Origin: JABFRJ01 sp963847145
GTDB lineage: Bacteria; Pseudomonadota; Alphaproteobacteria; Rhizobiales; Hyphomicrobiaceae
Assembly (NCBI GenBank): GCA_963847145.1
Contig: CAWJYN010000001.1
Span: 186,001-250,000, forward strand
Length of the DNA: 64,000 nt
Reading direction: 5' to 3'
Shown: one piece after another, positions 1-9,277 of the stretch
Numbering within the stretch: position 1 is the stretch's first letter
How the letters are laid out: the number at the start of each line of letters is the position of its first letter
Made by a program: the position numbers and the translations under genes
Notes under the pieces: model-generated
The model's input: only the letters and a program-made list of their open reading frames with translations
Told to the model about the DNA's origin: nothing
The model's database searches: none

Positions 1-1082
1 CCAGCGCACTTTCGATGAAGGCATTGATGTCGCCGTCGAGAACTGCCGCAGGGTTGCCGGAGGTGGTTCCGGTGCGCAGGTCTTTGACCATCTGATAAGG
101 CTGCAGCACGTAGGACCGGATCTGATGGCCCCAGCCGATGGCGGTTTTGTCAGATTGTTCGGCTGCGGCTTTATCTTCGCGCTTCTTGAGCTCAAGATCG
201 TAGAGCCGGGCTTTCAGGCGCTTGAAGGCGATGTCGCGGTTCTGGTGCTGAGAGCGCTGCTCCTGCGCGAAGATTATGATGTTGGTCGGCTTGTGCACGA
301 GGCGTACCGCCAACTCCGTCCGGTTGACTGACTGACCGCCGGCGCCTTGGCTGCGCGTGAATGAAATGTCGACGTCCGCCGGATTGATTTCAATGTCGAT
401 GGTGTCGTCCACTACGGGGTAGACTTGCACGCTAGTAAATGACGTGTGGCGGCGGGCGTTGAAGTCATAGGGCGAGATGCGAACCAAACGGTGCACGCCC
501 GCTTCGGTCTTCAACCAACCGTAGGCGTTCTCGCCCTTAAATTCGAGGGTGCAGCCCTTGATGCCGGCCTCGTCGCCAGGACTGAGATCAGTCAATGTCA
601 CCTTGAAACCGCGGCGTTCACCCCACTTGGTGTACATCCGCATCAGCATTTCGGCCCAGTCCTGGCTCTCGGTACCGCCCGCCCCGGCGTGCACTTCGAG
701 GTAAGTGTCCATGCCATCCGCTTCGCCAGACAGCAGCGCTGAGACTTCCCGCTCGCGCGCCTCTTGACTGAGCCGGAGCAAGGCGTCCTCGCCCTCGGTG
801 ACCGTGGCGTCGTCTTTCTCGGCTTCGCCAAGCTCGATCAAAGTCATCGCATCGTCAAAATCACTTTCGAAGGAGGTGAAGGCCCTCAGCGATTTCTCCG
901 TGGTCATGCGCTCACGCATGATCTTTTGTGCCTGTTTCGGATCCGACCAGATGCCCGGGTCTTCGGCGCGCGCGTTCAATTCCGCAAGGCGCTCTTTGGC
1001 GACATCGGGGTCAAAGATACCTCCGGAGCAGTGCCAACAACTCGCGTATGGCTTCTGCGTGGGCTTTGGCTTCGGCGCGCAT
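1..1082 (-). CDS. prfB: peptide chain release factor 2 (partial, with programmed +1 frameshift)
   Basis: Class I release factor that reads UAA and UGA on the ribosome and triggers peptidyl-tRNA hydrolysis. Translating the minus strand gives the catalytic GAGGQ loop (plus-strand positions about 333-347) and the tripeptide anticodon region, here SPY (as in RISPYDFNARRHTSF) rather than the textbook SPF. The C-terminal part (GWGHQIRSYVLQPYQMVKDLRT) runs off the left edge, so the last few residues are missing. The gene is read in two frames: 23 codons from ATG at 1082, then an in-frame UGA at 1013-1011. The main frame resumes as DPDVAKERL after skipping one base. The joined CDS is complement(1..1012, 1014..1082). 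It is not a pseudogene; the recoding signal is listed separately. Confidence 0.96.
1010..1025 (-). promoter_or_regulatory. RF2 autoregulatory +1 frameshift site
   Basis: On the minus strand the sequence reads CGG AGG TAT CTT TGA C. It has a Shine-Dalgarno-like CGGAGG (1025-1020), the slippery CTT codon (1016-1014), the UGA stop (codon 24, 1013-1011) and a following C. This matches the known bacterial prfB recoding element, in which low RF2 lets the ribosome slip +1 past UGA and make full-length RF2. Confidence 0.95.
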
Positions 1083-1236
1083 ATGATGTGTCCCGATTGA
1101 GGGGGCCGCGGTAAAACGGTGGCGTTGTGACAGCGGCTATAGCCCTGGGGCCGCATGCTGTAAACCTGTCAGCATCGCTACAACGGGACTGCCAGTCACA
1201 AGAAATCAAGTGTTTCTCAATCAGGTGGAGCCGCTC

Positions 1237-1998
1237 ATGATCGCTCTCGACCGCGCAACGTTCGTCAGACCGATCGCCCATCGGGGGCTCCACAGCACGG
1301 CCACTGGCTTGCTCGAAAACACCGCACCTGCCTTCTCGGCCGGACTTGCACTGGGCGCCGGAGTCGAATGCGACCTGCAGCCAGCCGCTGACGGAACGCC
1401 CTACGTATTCCACGACGAGACCCTGGACCGGATGATGGACGCCAAGGGCCGCATCGATCAGCGCACGCGCGCAGAGCTCAAAAAAATCAAGTATCGCGGG
1501 CAGGCGGAGCCGATTTTATCATTTGCCGAGTTTTTGGATCTTGCAGCAGGGCGCGGGCCGCTACTGGTCGAGGTCAAAAGCGAATGGACGCCGCTGCGGA
1601 TGACATTCCTTCGTAAGATTGCCGCGTTGGCGAGGGACTACAAGGGACCGCTGGCGTTGATGTCGTTTGATCCCTTGGTTATGGCGGCGTTGGCGGCGCT
1701 GGCGCCACAGGTGCCTCGCGGAATCGTGTCGGGTGTCTACAAGGGGCTCGGCTGGCAGGTTGGGACGCTAGGAGTTGCGCGAGCCGAGCGGCTCACGCAT
1801 TTGCTGGAAAGCTACGATGCCGAACCGTCATTTTATGCCTATGATGTCACAGCGCTGCCGACGCCGGTCACCCGCTACGTGCGCGACGTGCAGCGGTTAC
1901 CCCTCTTTACTTGGACTGTCCGCAGCGCGGCTGACCGCCAAATAGCCAAGCGTTGGGCAGATGCGCCCATCTTTGAGGGTGAAGTGCCGTTGGTCTAG
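1237..1998 (+). CDS. glycerophosphodiester phosphodiesterase family protein
   Basis: TIM-barrel GDPD-fold enzyme that hydrolyses glycerophosphodiesters to an alcohol and glycerol-3-phosphate. The family motifs are visible: AHRG near the N-terminus, LLENTAPAF, the acidic ECDLQ and VFHDETLDR. These carry the metal-binding acidic residues and the general acid/base histidines. The ATG at 1237 is chosen because AGGTGGAG lies six bases upstream; a GTG at 1210 would add nine residues without such a site. The product is about 253 residues with no clear signal peptide, so it is probably cytoplasmic. A weak GC stem (GTCCGG / CCGGAC, 2018-2040, followed by TTT) downstream could be its terminator. It is divergent from prfB and about 100 bp before dnaE. 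Confidence 0.88.
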   Translation: MIALDRATFVRPIAHRGLHSTATGLLENTAPAFSAGLALGAGVECDLQPAADGTPYVFHDETLDRMMDAKGRIDQRTRAELKKIKYRGQAEPILSFAEFLDLAAGRGPLLVEVKSEWTPLRMTFLRKIAALARDYKGPLALMSFDPLVMAALAALAPQVPRGIVSGVYKGLGWQVGTLGVARAERLTHLLESYDAEPSFYAYDVTALPTPVTRYVRDVQRLPLFTWTVRSAADRQIAKRWADAPIFEGEVPLV

Positions 1999-2102
1999 TG
2001 GCCAATGCAGATGTGGTGTCCGGAAGTGGCTGTACCGGACTTTCCACAAGCGCGCCCTGGTTCACGCGTGCATGGTCCCGCGGCAGCTTCTAAAGTCGGG
2101 CG

Positions 2103-5100
2103 ATGACCATACCGAATCACTCCGCTGCAGCGCCGCTGGTAAAACCCGCCTTTGTGCACCTGAAAGTGCATTCGGCGTATTCGCTGCTGGAGGGGGCTCT
2201 ACCGATCCCCGCTCTCGCCAAGCTTGCCGGCGCGCTGGATATGCCCGCCCTCGCGCTGACTGATACAGACAACCTTTTCGGCGCGCTGGAATTTTCCGAC
2301 AAGCTTGCCGGAGCCGGCATCCAGCCCATCGTTGGCGTGTCACTCGCCATCGATTTTGAGGACATGCCGCGTCCCTCAGGCTTGCAAGCGACCGGACCGG
2401 CGCCCGTGCAAGCTGGCGGGGACGGCCGTCTGGCGCTGCTCGCCATGAACGATGACGGCTACATGTGCCTGATGAAGCTCGTCAGCGCCGCCCACCTGGG
2501 GGCGCGCGATGGAGATGCTCCGCACGTCGCCATCAGCAAGCTTGCGCAACATGGTGCGGGGCTTATCGTGCTGACCGGTGGTCCCGATGGTCCTATCGAT
2601 AAGCCATTGCGTGACGGCCAGGCGGCCGTAGCGACACCGCGCCTGCTCGAACTCAAAAGGCTTTTCGGCGACCGGCTCTATATCGAAGTGCAACGCCATG
2701 GTCTTGAGACGGAGGCGCAGGTCGAGCCGCAGCTGCTCGAGCTGGCGTATGCGCATGGCATTCCGCTGGTTGCGACAAACGAGTGCTATTTCGCCAAGCC
2801 TGACGACTATGAAGCCCACGACGCGCTGCTCTGCATCGCCGGTGGTCGCTACGTCACGGAAGATGATCGCCGCCGCGCTACGAAGAACCACGCTTTCAAA
2901 TCCGCCGATGAGATGACCTCGTTGTTTGCTGATCTGCCGGAGGCGCTAGCCAATACAATCGAGATCGCCAAGCGCTGCGCATTCCGGCCTAAGGGTCGCA
3001 AGCCAATTCTGCCGAGCTTCGTCAAGACCACGCCTGGTGCCAGCGCCGATGATCGCGTCGCGGCCGAGGCGGCCGAGTTGAAACGGCAGGCCGAGGCGGG
3101 TCTTGCCGCCCGTCTGGCTGTGTCGCCGCCGGCGATGGGCTTCACCCGCGAAGACTACGACAAGCGCCTCGCCTACGAGGTCGGCGTCATCACGACGATG
3201 AAGTTCCCGGGCTACTTTCTCATCGTTGCGGACTTTATCCAGTGGTCCAAGAAGCAGGGCATTCCGGTTGGGCCAGGACGTGGTTCGGGTGCGGGCTCTG
3301 TCGTTGCATGGGCGTTGACGATCACTGATCTTGACCCGCTGCGGTTTGGCCTGCTGTTCGAGCGTTTTCTCAATCCTGAACGCGTTTCGATGCCGGACTT
3401 CGATATCGACTTCTGCCAGGACAGACGTGAGGAAACGATCCTCTACGTGCAGCAGAAATACGGTGTTGATCGCGTCGCCCAGATCATCACCCATGGCAAG
3501 CTGCAAGCCCGCGCGGTGCTGCGTGACGTTGGACGTGTGCTGCAAATGCCATACGGGCAAGTCGACAGGCTTTGCAAGTTGGTGCCGAATAACCCGGCCA
3601 ATCCCGTTACGCTCCAACAAGCCATCGACGTTGAACCCAAGCTGCAGGCAGAGCGCGACAGCGAACCGTCCGTCCGGCATCTTCTTGAAATCTCCATCAA
3701 GCTCGAAGGTCTCTATCGCCACGCCTCGACGCACGCCGCCGGTATGGTGATCGGTGACCGGCCGCTCGACGAACTTGTGCCGATGTATCGCGATCCCAAG
3801 TCTTCTTTCCCGGTGACGCAGTTCAACTGGAAGATGGTTGAAGCGGCCGGTCTGGTTAAGTTCGATTTTCTTGGACTGAAGACGCTGACCGTGCTGCAGA
3901 AGGCGGTCGAATTGATCAAGCGCGGGCGCGGCATCACTATCGACCTTCCGACGCTGGAAATCGTTGGCGACGATCCAAAAATAACGGCGGCCTATGAACT
4001 TCTGGCGCGTGCGGACACTGTCGGCGTGTTCCAGCTGGAAAGCACCGGCATGCGCGACAGCTTGAAACGGCTGAAACCTGACCGCTTCGAAGACATCATC
4101 GCGATGGTCGCGCTCTATCGCCCTGGCCCCATGGACAACATTCCGACCTACATCCACCGCAAGCACGGCGAGGAAGAGGTCGACTGTCTGCATCCAATGC
4201 TTGAAGGTATTCTGAAAGAAACCTATGGCGTCATCATCTACCAGGAGCAGGTCATCCAGATCGCACAGGTGATGGGCGGATACACCTTGGGGCAGGCGGA
4301 CTTGCTGCGCCGCGCTATGGGCAAAAAAGACAAGAATGAGATGGCCGCGCAGCAGAGGAAGTTCGTCGAGGGTGCTGTTGCCAAAGGCGTGAAGAAAGCA
4401 GAAGCCGTCTACATCTTCGAGCTTGTCGACAAGTTCGCGGGCTACGGTTTCAACAAGAGCCACGCGGCGGCTTACGCGCTTGTCAGCTACCATACGGCAT
4501 ATCTCAAAGCGAACTACCGCGAAGAGTTTCTCGCGGCATCCATGACGCTCGATATGTCGAACACAGATAAGCTTGCGATGTTCGCCGCCGAGGCGCGCAA
4601 GAGTGGCATTGCCGTGCGCACACCATGCGTGAACGCGTCCGATGTGGATTTCCTGGTGGAATGGCCAACATCCCTCGTGAAAGACGGACAGCGTGGCGCG
4701 ATCCGCTATTCGCTTGCGGCGCTGAAAAACATCGGGGCGGGCGCAGTCGAGACCATCGTGACCGAGCGCAAAACCAGCGGTCCCTACAAATCGCTCGCCG
4801 ATTTCGCGCAACGCTTTATGCCCAAAGCGCTAAATAAGCGCGGGCTTGAGACGATGGCGGCCGGTGGGGCGTTTGATGCCTTCGAGGACAATCGCGCGCT
4901 GATCCACGGCAATGTGGACCTGTTGCTTGCGACCGCCAGCCGTACAGCTGAGAATGCGGCGCGTGGCACGACGGATTTGTTTGCTGGTGGCGGTAATGCG
5001 CCAGCCAAGATCGAGCTGCGGCCCACAAAGGGCTGGACGCCGATGGACAAGCTCAACGAGGAATTCAAGGCTGTCGGCTTCTTCCTCACGGGCCATCCGC

Positions 5101-5693
5101 TCGACAGTTACGCCAGCATCCTGCCCAAACTCGGCGTGTACGCTTACGCTGACTTTGAGCGGCGTGCGTTGGCTGGCGCAGCAGGGGGGCGTGTGGCCGC
5201 CATTGTCGTGTCCGCCCGCGAACGCCGCTCCGCAAAAGGCAACAGATTCGCCTTCGCGATGTTTTCGGATGCCACCGGGCAATTTGAAGCAGTGATTTTT
5301 TCTGACACCCTGAATGCCTGTGGGCATTTGTTAGAGCCGGGCACGCCTGTGCTGGTGTCGGTCGAAGCCGAGCGCGACGGGGAAAACGTCAAGCTGCGCG
5401 TGCAAGGCTTGCAAGCGCTCGACGAGGCGGCAGCCAGCATCCAGCGTGGTCTCAAGATTGTACTCGATCGCCGGCCGTTGCAATCCAAGAAACTCTCGCT
5501 TGAGGCGCTGAAATCAGAACTCAAACCACCTACAGGCGGACCCAAGACAGGTGGCGAAATCCGGGTCGTTCTTGAACTCGATGACCGTGATCGCATCCTC
5601 GAAATTGATATCCCGGGCCGCTACGATGTCGGGCCGATGATGCAAGGGCATCTGGGTACGCTGCCGGGCGTACTGGATGTAATCGACCTCTAG
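2103..5693 (+). CDS. dnaE: DNA polymerase III subunit alpha
   Basis: Replicative C-family DNA polymerase catalytic subunit, 1196 residues, close to the usual DnaE1 length. The N-terminal PHP domain begins FVHLKVHSAYSLLEGA. The polymerase palm has PDFDIDF with catalytic aspartates near residues 434 and 436, and the third in KFDFLGL near residue 588. The tandem helix-hairpin-helix and OB-fold region follows, with ERRSAKGNRFAFAMFSD near residue 1040. The ATG at 2103 directly precedes the conserved N-terminus. The TAG stop shares the tetranucleotide CTAG (5690-5693) with the TAG stop of the convergent DUF4198 gene, so the two genes overlap by three bases. Long antisense frames across it are compositional shadows. 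Confidence 0.97.
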   Translation: MTIPNHSAAAPLVKPAFVHLKVHSAYSLLEGALPIPALAKLAGALDMPALALTDTDNLFGALEFSDKLAGAGIQPIVGVSLAIDFEDMPRPSGLQATGPAPVQAGGDGRLALLAMNDDGYMCLMKLVSAAHLGARDGDAPHVAISKLAQHGAGLIVLTGGPDGPIDKPLRDGQAAVATPRLLELKRLFGDRLYIEVQRHGLETEAQVEPQLLELAYAHGIPLVATNECYFAKPDDYEAHDALLCIAGGRYVTEDDRRRATKNHAFKSADEMTSLFADLPEALANTIEIAKRCAFRPKGRKPILPSFVKTTPGASADDRVAAEAAELKRQAEAGLAARLAVSPPAMGFTREDYDKRLAYEVGVITTMKFPGYFLIVADFIQWSKKQGIPVGPGRGSGAGSVVAWALTITDLDPLRFGLLFERFLNPERVSMPDFDIDFCQDRREETILYVQQKYGVDRVAQIITHGKLQARAVLRDVGRVLQMPYGQVDRLCKLVPNNPANPVTLQQAIDVEPKLQAERDSEPSVRHLLEISIKLEGLYRHASTHAAGMVIGDRPLDELVPMYRDPKSSFPVTQFNWKMVEAAGLVKFDFLGLKTLTVLQKAVELIKRGRGITIDLPTLEIVGDDPKITAAYELLARADTVGVFQLESTGMRDSLKRLKPDRFEDIIAMVALYRPGPMDNIPTYIHRKHGEEEVDCLHPMLEGILKETYGVIIYQEQVIQIAQVMGGYTLGQADLLRRAMGKKDKNEMAAQQRKFVEGAVAKGVKKAEAVYIFELVDKFAGYGFNKSHAAAYALVSYHTAYLKANYREEFLAASMTLDMSNTDKLAMFAAEARKSGIAVRTPCVNASDVDFLVEWPTSLVKDGQRGAIRYSLAALKNIGAGAVETIVTERKTSGPYKSLADFAQRFMPKALNKRGLETMAAGGAFDAFEDNRALIHGNVDLLLATASRTAENAARGTTDLFAGGGNAPAKIELRPTKGWTPMDKLNEEFKAVGFFLTGHPLDSYASILPKLGVYAYADFERRALAGAAGGRVAAIVVSARERRSAKGNRFAFAMFSDATGQFEAVIFSDTLNACGHLLEPGTPVLVSVEAERDGENVKLRVQGLQALDEAAASIQRGLKIVLDRRPLQSKKLSLEALKSELKPPTGGPKTGGEIRVVLELDDRDRILEIDIPGRYDVGPMMQGHLGTLPGVLDVIDL

Positions 5694-6502
5694 GGCCGTG
5701 TGAACGTCAGGCTGGCCCAAAAACTGACCCAGTCGGCTTTGGTGCCAGAGGGCGGCTCAATCATGTGGACTGCACTGACGAGGTATTCGCCGCGGTGCGA
5801 GAGGGTGACTGTGACACGCCCGTCGGCATCGGTTCGCGCCAAACGCGGAGACCCGGCGGCATCGCGATTGAAGGTTTTGACAAGCGCACCGGCAATTGGT
5901 TTGCCGTTGTAGACCAGACGCACGGGTAACACGTCGCCGGCATTCAGTCCGTAGGGATTTTTCTCGGCGACCAGCTCGAGCGGCAGTCCCACAGCGCGAT
6001 CACTCCCGCTGGTAACGCCGCCGACGCTCACCAAGGCTTTAGCGCAGCGCGCATATAGTTCCCGGATACCAGACATCGGCTTGCCGAGCCGGCGATGCAC
6101 GCTCACAAAGGCCTCAAGCCCCTCGTACACAAGGTTCTCTTCGAATTTTGCAAACGTCTCGAAGACAACGTCTTCCGGTTTGCGTTGGTGAGCGATGATC
6201 GCCAGACCGGGTGAGGCAAACGTGATATCGGCGGCCGGATCATCACCATCCAACGTTTTGACTGGGCGTTCACCCCGGCCATCGCGCACCACGAAGCGTT
6301 CGCTCAGCGCTCGAACAAACGGATAGGTGTTGCCTTTGAAATCCTGCCCGATGCGAAACACCACCGGCACGGTCGCACCAACTTTGGGCGTGGATTGGAC
6401 AGGATCGATCCAGAATTCGTGGCTTATGGCTGTTGTTGGGCTTGCGCCCAGTGTGAATGCTACGCTGAGTGCGCGCAATCTTGAAGTCGCTCTAACAAAC
6501 AA
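5690..6502 (-). CDS. DUF4198 domain-containing exported protein
   Basis: Predicted periplasmic protein of 270 residues, with an N-terminal signal segment (RLRALSVAFTLGASPTTA) followed by the HEFWIDP start typical of DUF4198. This family includes NikM-like accessory domains of nickel/cobalt uptake. The C-terminal half looks like an immunoglobulin-like repeat (NAGDVLPVRLVYNGKPIAGA, then TDADGRVTVTL). The start is a TTG at 6502, supported by GGGAG six to seven bases upstream; no ATG is available near the signal peptide. It is the last gene of a same-strand group with a small Cys protein and a HupE/UreJ-type permease, which suggests metal handling. That role is inferred from context and family only. 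Confidence 0.8.
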   Translation of the reverse strand: MFVRATSRLRALSVAFTLGASPTTAISHEFWIDPVQSTPKVGATVPVVFRIGQDFKGNTYPFVRALSERFVVRDGRGERPVKTLDGDDPAADITFASPGLAIIAHQRKPEDVVFETFAKFEENLVYEGLEAFVSVHRRLGKPMSGIRELYARCAKALVSVGGVTSGSDRAVGLPLELVAEKNPYGLNAGDVLPVRLVYNGKPIAGALVKTFNRDAAGSPRLARTDADGRVTVTLSHRGEYLVSAVHMIEPPSGTKADWVSFWASLTFTRP

Positions 6503-6569
6503 GACCCACTCTCCCGACGCCCGCTATTAAAGCGGCGGCTCGGCACAGCCTCGTGTAAAGGGTGATCGA

Positions 6570-6611
6570 GTGCAAGGGCGTTTCCGGTGGCGGACCCACC
6601 CCTGCACTCAA
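6570..6611 (-). terminator. possible terminator hairpin between the Cys small protein and the DUF4198 gene
   Basis: GAGTGCA and TGCACTC arms about 28 bases apart flank G/C-rich inner pairs just downstream of the 59-residue gene on the minus strand. There is no clear U-tract, so it could equally be an attenuator or mRNA-stability hairpin. Confidence 0.35.
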
Positions 6612-6624
6612 TGGTCGCGTGCAC

Positions 6625-6804
6625 TTACTTAGCGACGCAGCCCTTGTCCTTCTTGCTGAAGTACTTGCCCATGCCGCATTTGCCGGCCTTGCCTTTGGTC
6701 ACATGCGCCTTGGCTTCGGCCGCACCCATTTCCCCGACCGATGAGATCATCAGAAACCCTGCCGCCGCAAAAGCGATGGCCATTCCAAGTGTCAGTGCAC
6801 GCAT
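6625..6804 (-). CDS. small exported Cys-containing protein, 59 residues
   Basis: A 59-codon gene with GGGAG eight bases before ATG 6804. The translation starts MRALTLGMAIAFAAAGFLMI, a hydrophobic signal-like segment. It then has a short hydrophilic tail rich in Lys and Gly with two cysteines (KAGKCGMGKYFSKKDKGC) before TAA at 6627-6625. I do not recognise a named family. The tail could be secreted and disulfide bonded, or bind metal through the Cys pair and Met. It sits between a HupE/UreJ-type permease gene and a DUF4198 gene on the same strand. Confidence 0.72.
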   Translation of the reverse strand: MRALTLGMAIAFAAAGFLMISSVGEMGAAEAKAHVTKGKAGKCGMGKYFSKKDKGCVAK

Positions 6805-7051
6805 TTTTCCAACTCCCTTGTCTTCGTTTTGTTACCGACCGTCCATGTGCATTCGGCCACTCGTTGTTGGATCGTGGCTCGGTCCATTGAGTACTTCACA
6901 AGCCAAGCCGAATGACATCCGAACGGAAAAGGTACGCCCCAACGAACCGATAGTTTCAGAAAACGAGTGAAAGAGGCGACAAAAAAAGCACGGCGGGCGT
7001 TTGCTTATGGCGTCTGTGTCGCGTGTGTGGCTAATCTGCATCGGTGGCATA

Positions 7052-8194
7052 TCACCCGATCCAAATGCGTTCGACTGTCCAGAAAGCGCCGACCAACGCA
7101 ATCGCAGCCGAGGCTGGCCAGACGATCCGTTGGCGGTACCAAGTTTTGTGACGGAACCACAATCCGGTGGCAGCAAATGCCAGCAGGATAACAGCCAGTT
7201 GGCCTAGCTCGACGCCCACGTTGAAGCCGATGAGGCCAACGACGTAGTCGGTGCGAGGCAAGTCGATCTCTTGCAAGACACCGGCGAAGCCTAAACCATG
7301 CAAGAGACCGAAACCGAAGACGACGAACGGCCGCCAGAAATGCAGTTTTGATGTCAAGATGTTTTCAACGGCGACATAGACGATAGACAGGGCGATCAGC
7401 GGTTCGACAATCGCAGGCGATACCGCCACGACGCCATAAAGCCCAAGCGCCAGCGTGATGGAATGCGCAACGGTAAAGGCTGTCACTTGCGCCAGCAGTG
7501 GGCGCCAGGACGCGCCGAGCAGGTACAAGCCGACAACAAACAGGATGTGATCGAGCCCTTGTGGGAGGATATGCACAAAGCCGACCGCGGCGTATTGGAG
7601 GAACTTCTGAAGCTTGCCTTTGGCCACTTCGGTTTGCAGATCGATGCTGCCGCTCGATTGGCCATCTTTGAGCCAGCCCAGTTCCAGTGGTTCGAGGCCT
7701 GGGCGTTGCAGTCGGACGACGCTGGAACCAAACTCGGCTGCGTAGGTCCAGCGCATTAGCTTCGCTGGTGATGGTAGTGTTCCAGACACCCGGACTTTTG
7801 AAATGCGCGCCAGTGCGGTGTCACCAACGATGGGGATCGAGGTGTCGGCAAGGTCGAGCGGCACGCGTTCGCCGTCGAATTCAAGGCGTATGCCCTCAAG
7901 CCAGCGTGGCGCAAACGCGGAGAACTTTGCCCGGAGGTCATCAGGCCCCAACGTGCGCAGCAGATTGTAAGTCGCTGTTTCTGCTGCATCGTTCGTGTCG
8001 CGGTGTTGCGGTCCGATGCCCGCGAGAAGCGCTTCAACGTTGAGTGCGACAACGACGTCGTAGCCGCCAAGAGGTGCAGTGGTCACGGTCACCACCGCGG
8101 GCCGGATCTCATGGGCATGTGTGGCCGATGGAGTGACCCACGCTGCGAGGATGATCACGATCAGCAGGCGTATAGTGGTACGGATGAGTGTCAT
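7052..8194 (-). CDS. HupE/UreJ family metal permease-like protein with extracytoplasmic N-terminal domain
   Basis: Predicted integral membrane protein of 380 residues. A signal peptide (LLIVIILAAWVTPSATHA) is followed by an extracytoplasmic domain of about 170 residues, then six to seven membrane helices. Conserved His motifs typical of HupE/UreJ type-2 proteins are HILPQGLDHILF, AFTVAHSITLALG and FGLLHGLGFAG. HupE/UreJ relatives are Ni/Co permeases of hydrogenase and urease loci; no such enzyme genes are present here. The gene is first in a same-strand group with the 59-residue Cys protein and the DUF4198 gene. Substrate is unknown; nickel, cobalt or another divalent metal is an inference. 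Confidence 0.85.
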   Translation of the reverse strand: MTLIRTTIRLLIVIILAAWVTPSATHAHEIRPAVVTVTTAPLGGYDVVVALNVEALLAGIGPQHRDTNDAAETATYNLLRTLGPDDLRAKFSAFAPRWLEGIRLEFDGERVPLDLADTSIPIVGDTALARISKVRVSGTLPSPAKLMRWTYAAEFGSSVVRLQRPGLEPLELGWLKDGQSSGSIDLQTEVAKGKLQKFLQYAAVGFVHILPQGLDHILFVVGLYLLGASWRPLLAQVTAFTVAHSITLALGLYGVVAVSPAIVEPLIALSIVYVAVENILTSKLHFWRPFVVFGFGLLHGLGFAGVLQEIDLPRTDYVVGLIGFNVGVELGQLAVILLAFAATGLWFRHKTWYRQRIVWPASAAIALVGAFWTVERIWIG

Positions 8195-8464
8195 GCCTCG
8201 GTCACCTCGTTGCGATCAGGGTCCTGTTACCACGGGAGGCGCCTGCGGTCGAAGTGCACGCGGCTGGTTGTGATGACTGTATCGAACCGCGCGCGTTCGT
8301 GATCCGGAAAATACGATGCCAGTCGGGAAAAGTTTCAGTTGACCCGCCGAGCCGACGCGGGACACCTTGAAGGGCAAGCTTGCGTCGGCGGACTAGCCCT
8401 GAATTACACGCCGCGCGGGCCTTTGATTTTCACGTCCATGCTTCCACACCTCCGAGACCAGCCA

Positions 8465-9274
8465 ATGCCGTCCTTCCCCGTGACAGCCATGACGCCCACC
8501 GACACGCACTCCCTCCCCCGCTTGGCGGCGGACTTAGAGCGATGGCTTAAGCTGCGATCGCAGCCGTTCGGTATGAAGATGTTTGTGAAAGCTGCCGATA
8601 TGGAAGCGATCCCGAAGATACGGCGGCCGAAGACGGTCCACACGCTGGATCAGATCGTGGGGCAGGCAGCGCGGCTCGGTTGGACGGTCGGCATCACAGC
8701 CGACAATCTAGTCGGTGATCAGTGCCGCGCGGTGGTCGGCCTTGGCAACGCTAAAACGGATGTGTGGAGATCCGGCAAACACACTGTTGGTGTGTGGCAT
8801 GGTACGCTGGTAGATGCGGGCGCGCGGCAAGCCGCGCTCAACTGTGTGCCTGATGGCCAATACGAAGCACTGGCTGTTGGCCCGCTGGCGACAGGCCGTC
8901 TCGCCGATCCTGATATTGCTTTATTTTATGCGACACCGGGGGCCATGATGTATTTCATCAATGGCTTGCAATACGTCGGCTACAAACGGTTTGATTGGAG
9001 CGTGGTGGGCGAGACAGCATGCGCCGACAGTTGGGGGCGCGCCTTGGTCACGCAGGAGCCATCGCTTTCAATTCCGTGTTTTGCGGAGCGTCGCTACGGT
9101 GGCGTGCTTGACGATGAGATGTTGATGGCGCTGCCGCCGAGTTACATTGCCAAGGCGATCGCAGGCATGGAAGCCCTTTCCAAGAATGGGCTACGCTATC
9201 CGTTCCCACAGTACGGCATGCAAAACGACGTGCGCGATGGCATGGCGAAGAGTTATCCTGAGCGCGCGAAGTAA
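8465..9274 (+). CDS. DUF169 domain-containing protein
   Basis: Soluble protein of about 270 residues with the DUF169 pattern: LERWLKLRSQPFGMKMF near the start, a middle CRAVVGLG segment, VGPLATGRLADPDIALFYATPGAMM, and a Cys-containing ACADSWGRA segment. DUF169 proteins have no settled biochemical role. The start is uncertain: ATGs in the same frame occur at 8438, 8465 and 8490, and none has a strong Shine-Dalgarno sequence. 8465 is a compromise. It converges on the SnoaL-like gene three bases beyond its stop. Confidence 0.75.
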   Translation: MPSFPVTAMTPTDTHSLPRLAADLERWLKLRSQPFGMKMFVKAADMEAIPKIRRPKTVHTLDQIVGQAARLGWTVGITADNLVGDQCRAVVGLGNAKTDVWRSGKHTVGVWHGTLVDAGARQAALNCVPDGQYEALAVGPLATGRLADPDIALFYATPGAMMYFINGLQYVGYKRFDWSVVGETACADSWGRALVTQEPSLSIPCFAERRYGGVLDDEMLMALPPSYIAKAIAGMEALSKNGLRYPFPQYGMQNDVRDGMAKSYPERAK

Positions 9275-9277
9275 GCG

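Noticed and set aside
1..1082. prfB as a frameshifted pseudogene
   Set aside because: The break has the exact CTT-TGA-C recoding site with a Shine-Dalgarno-like element, the known autoregulation of RF2.
2946..4811. 621-codon open frame antisense to dnaE
   Set aside because: It lies wholly inside dnaE, has no ribosome-binding site or family features, and reflects GC-rich codon bias on the opposite strand.
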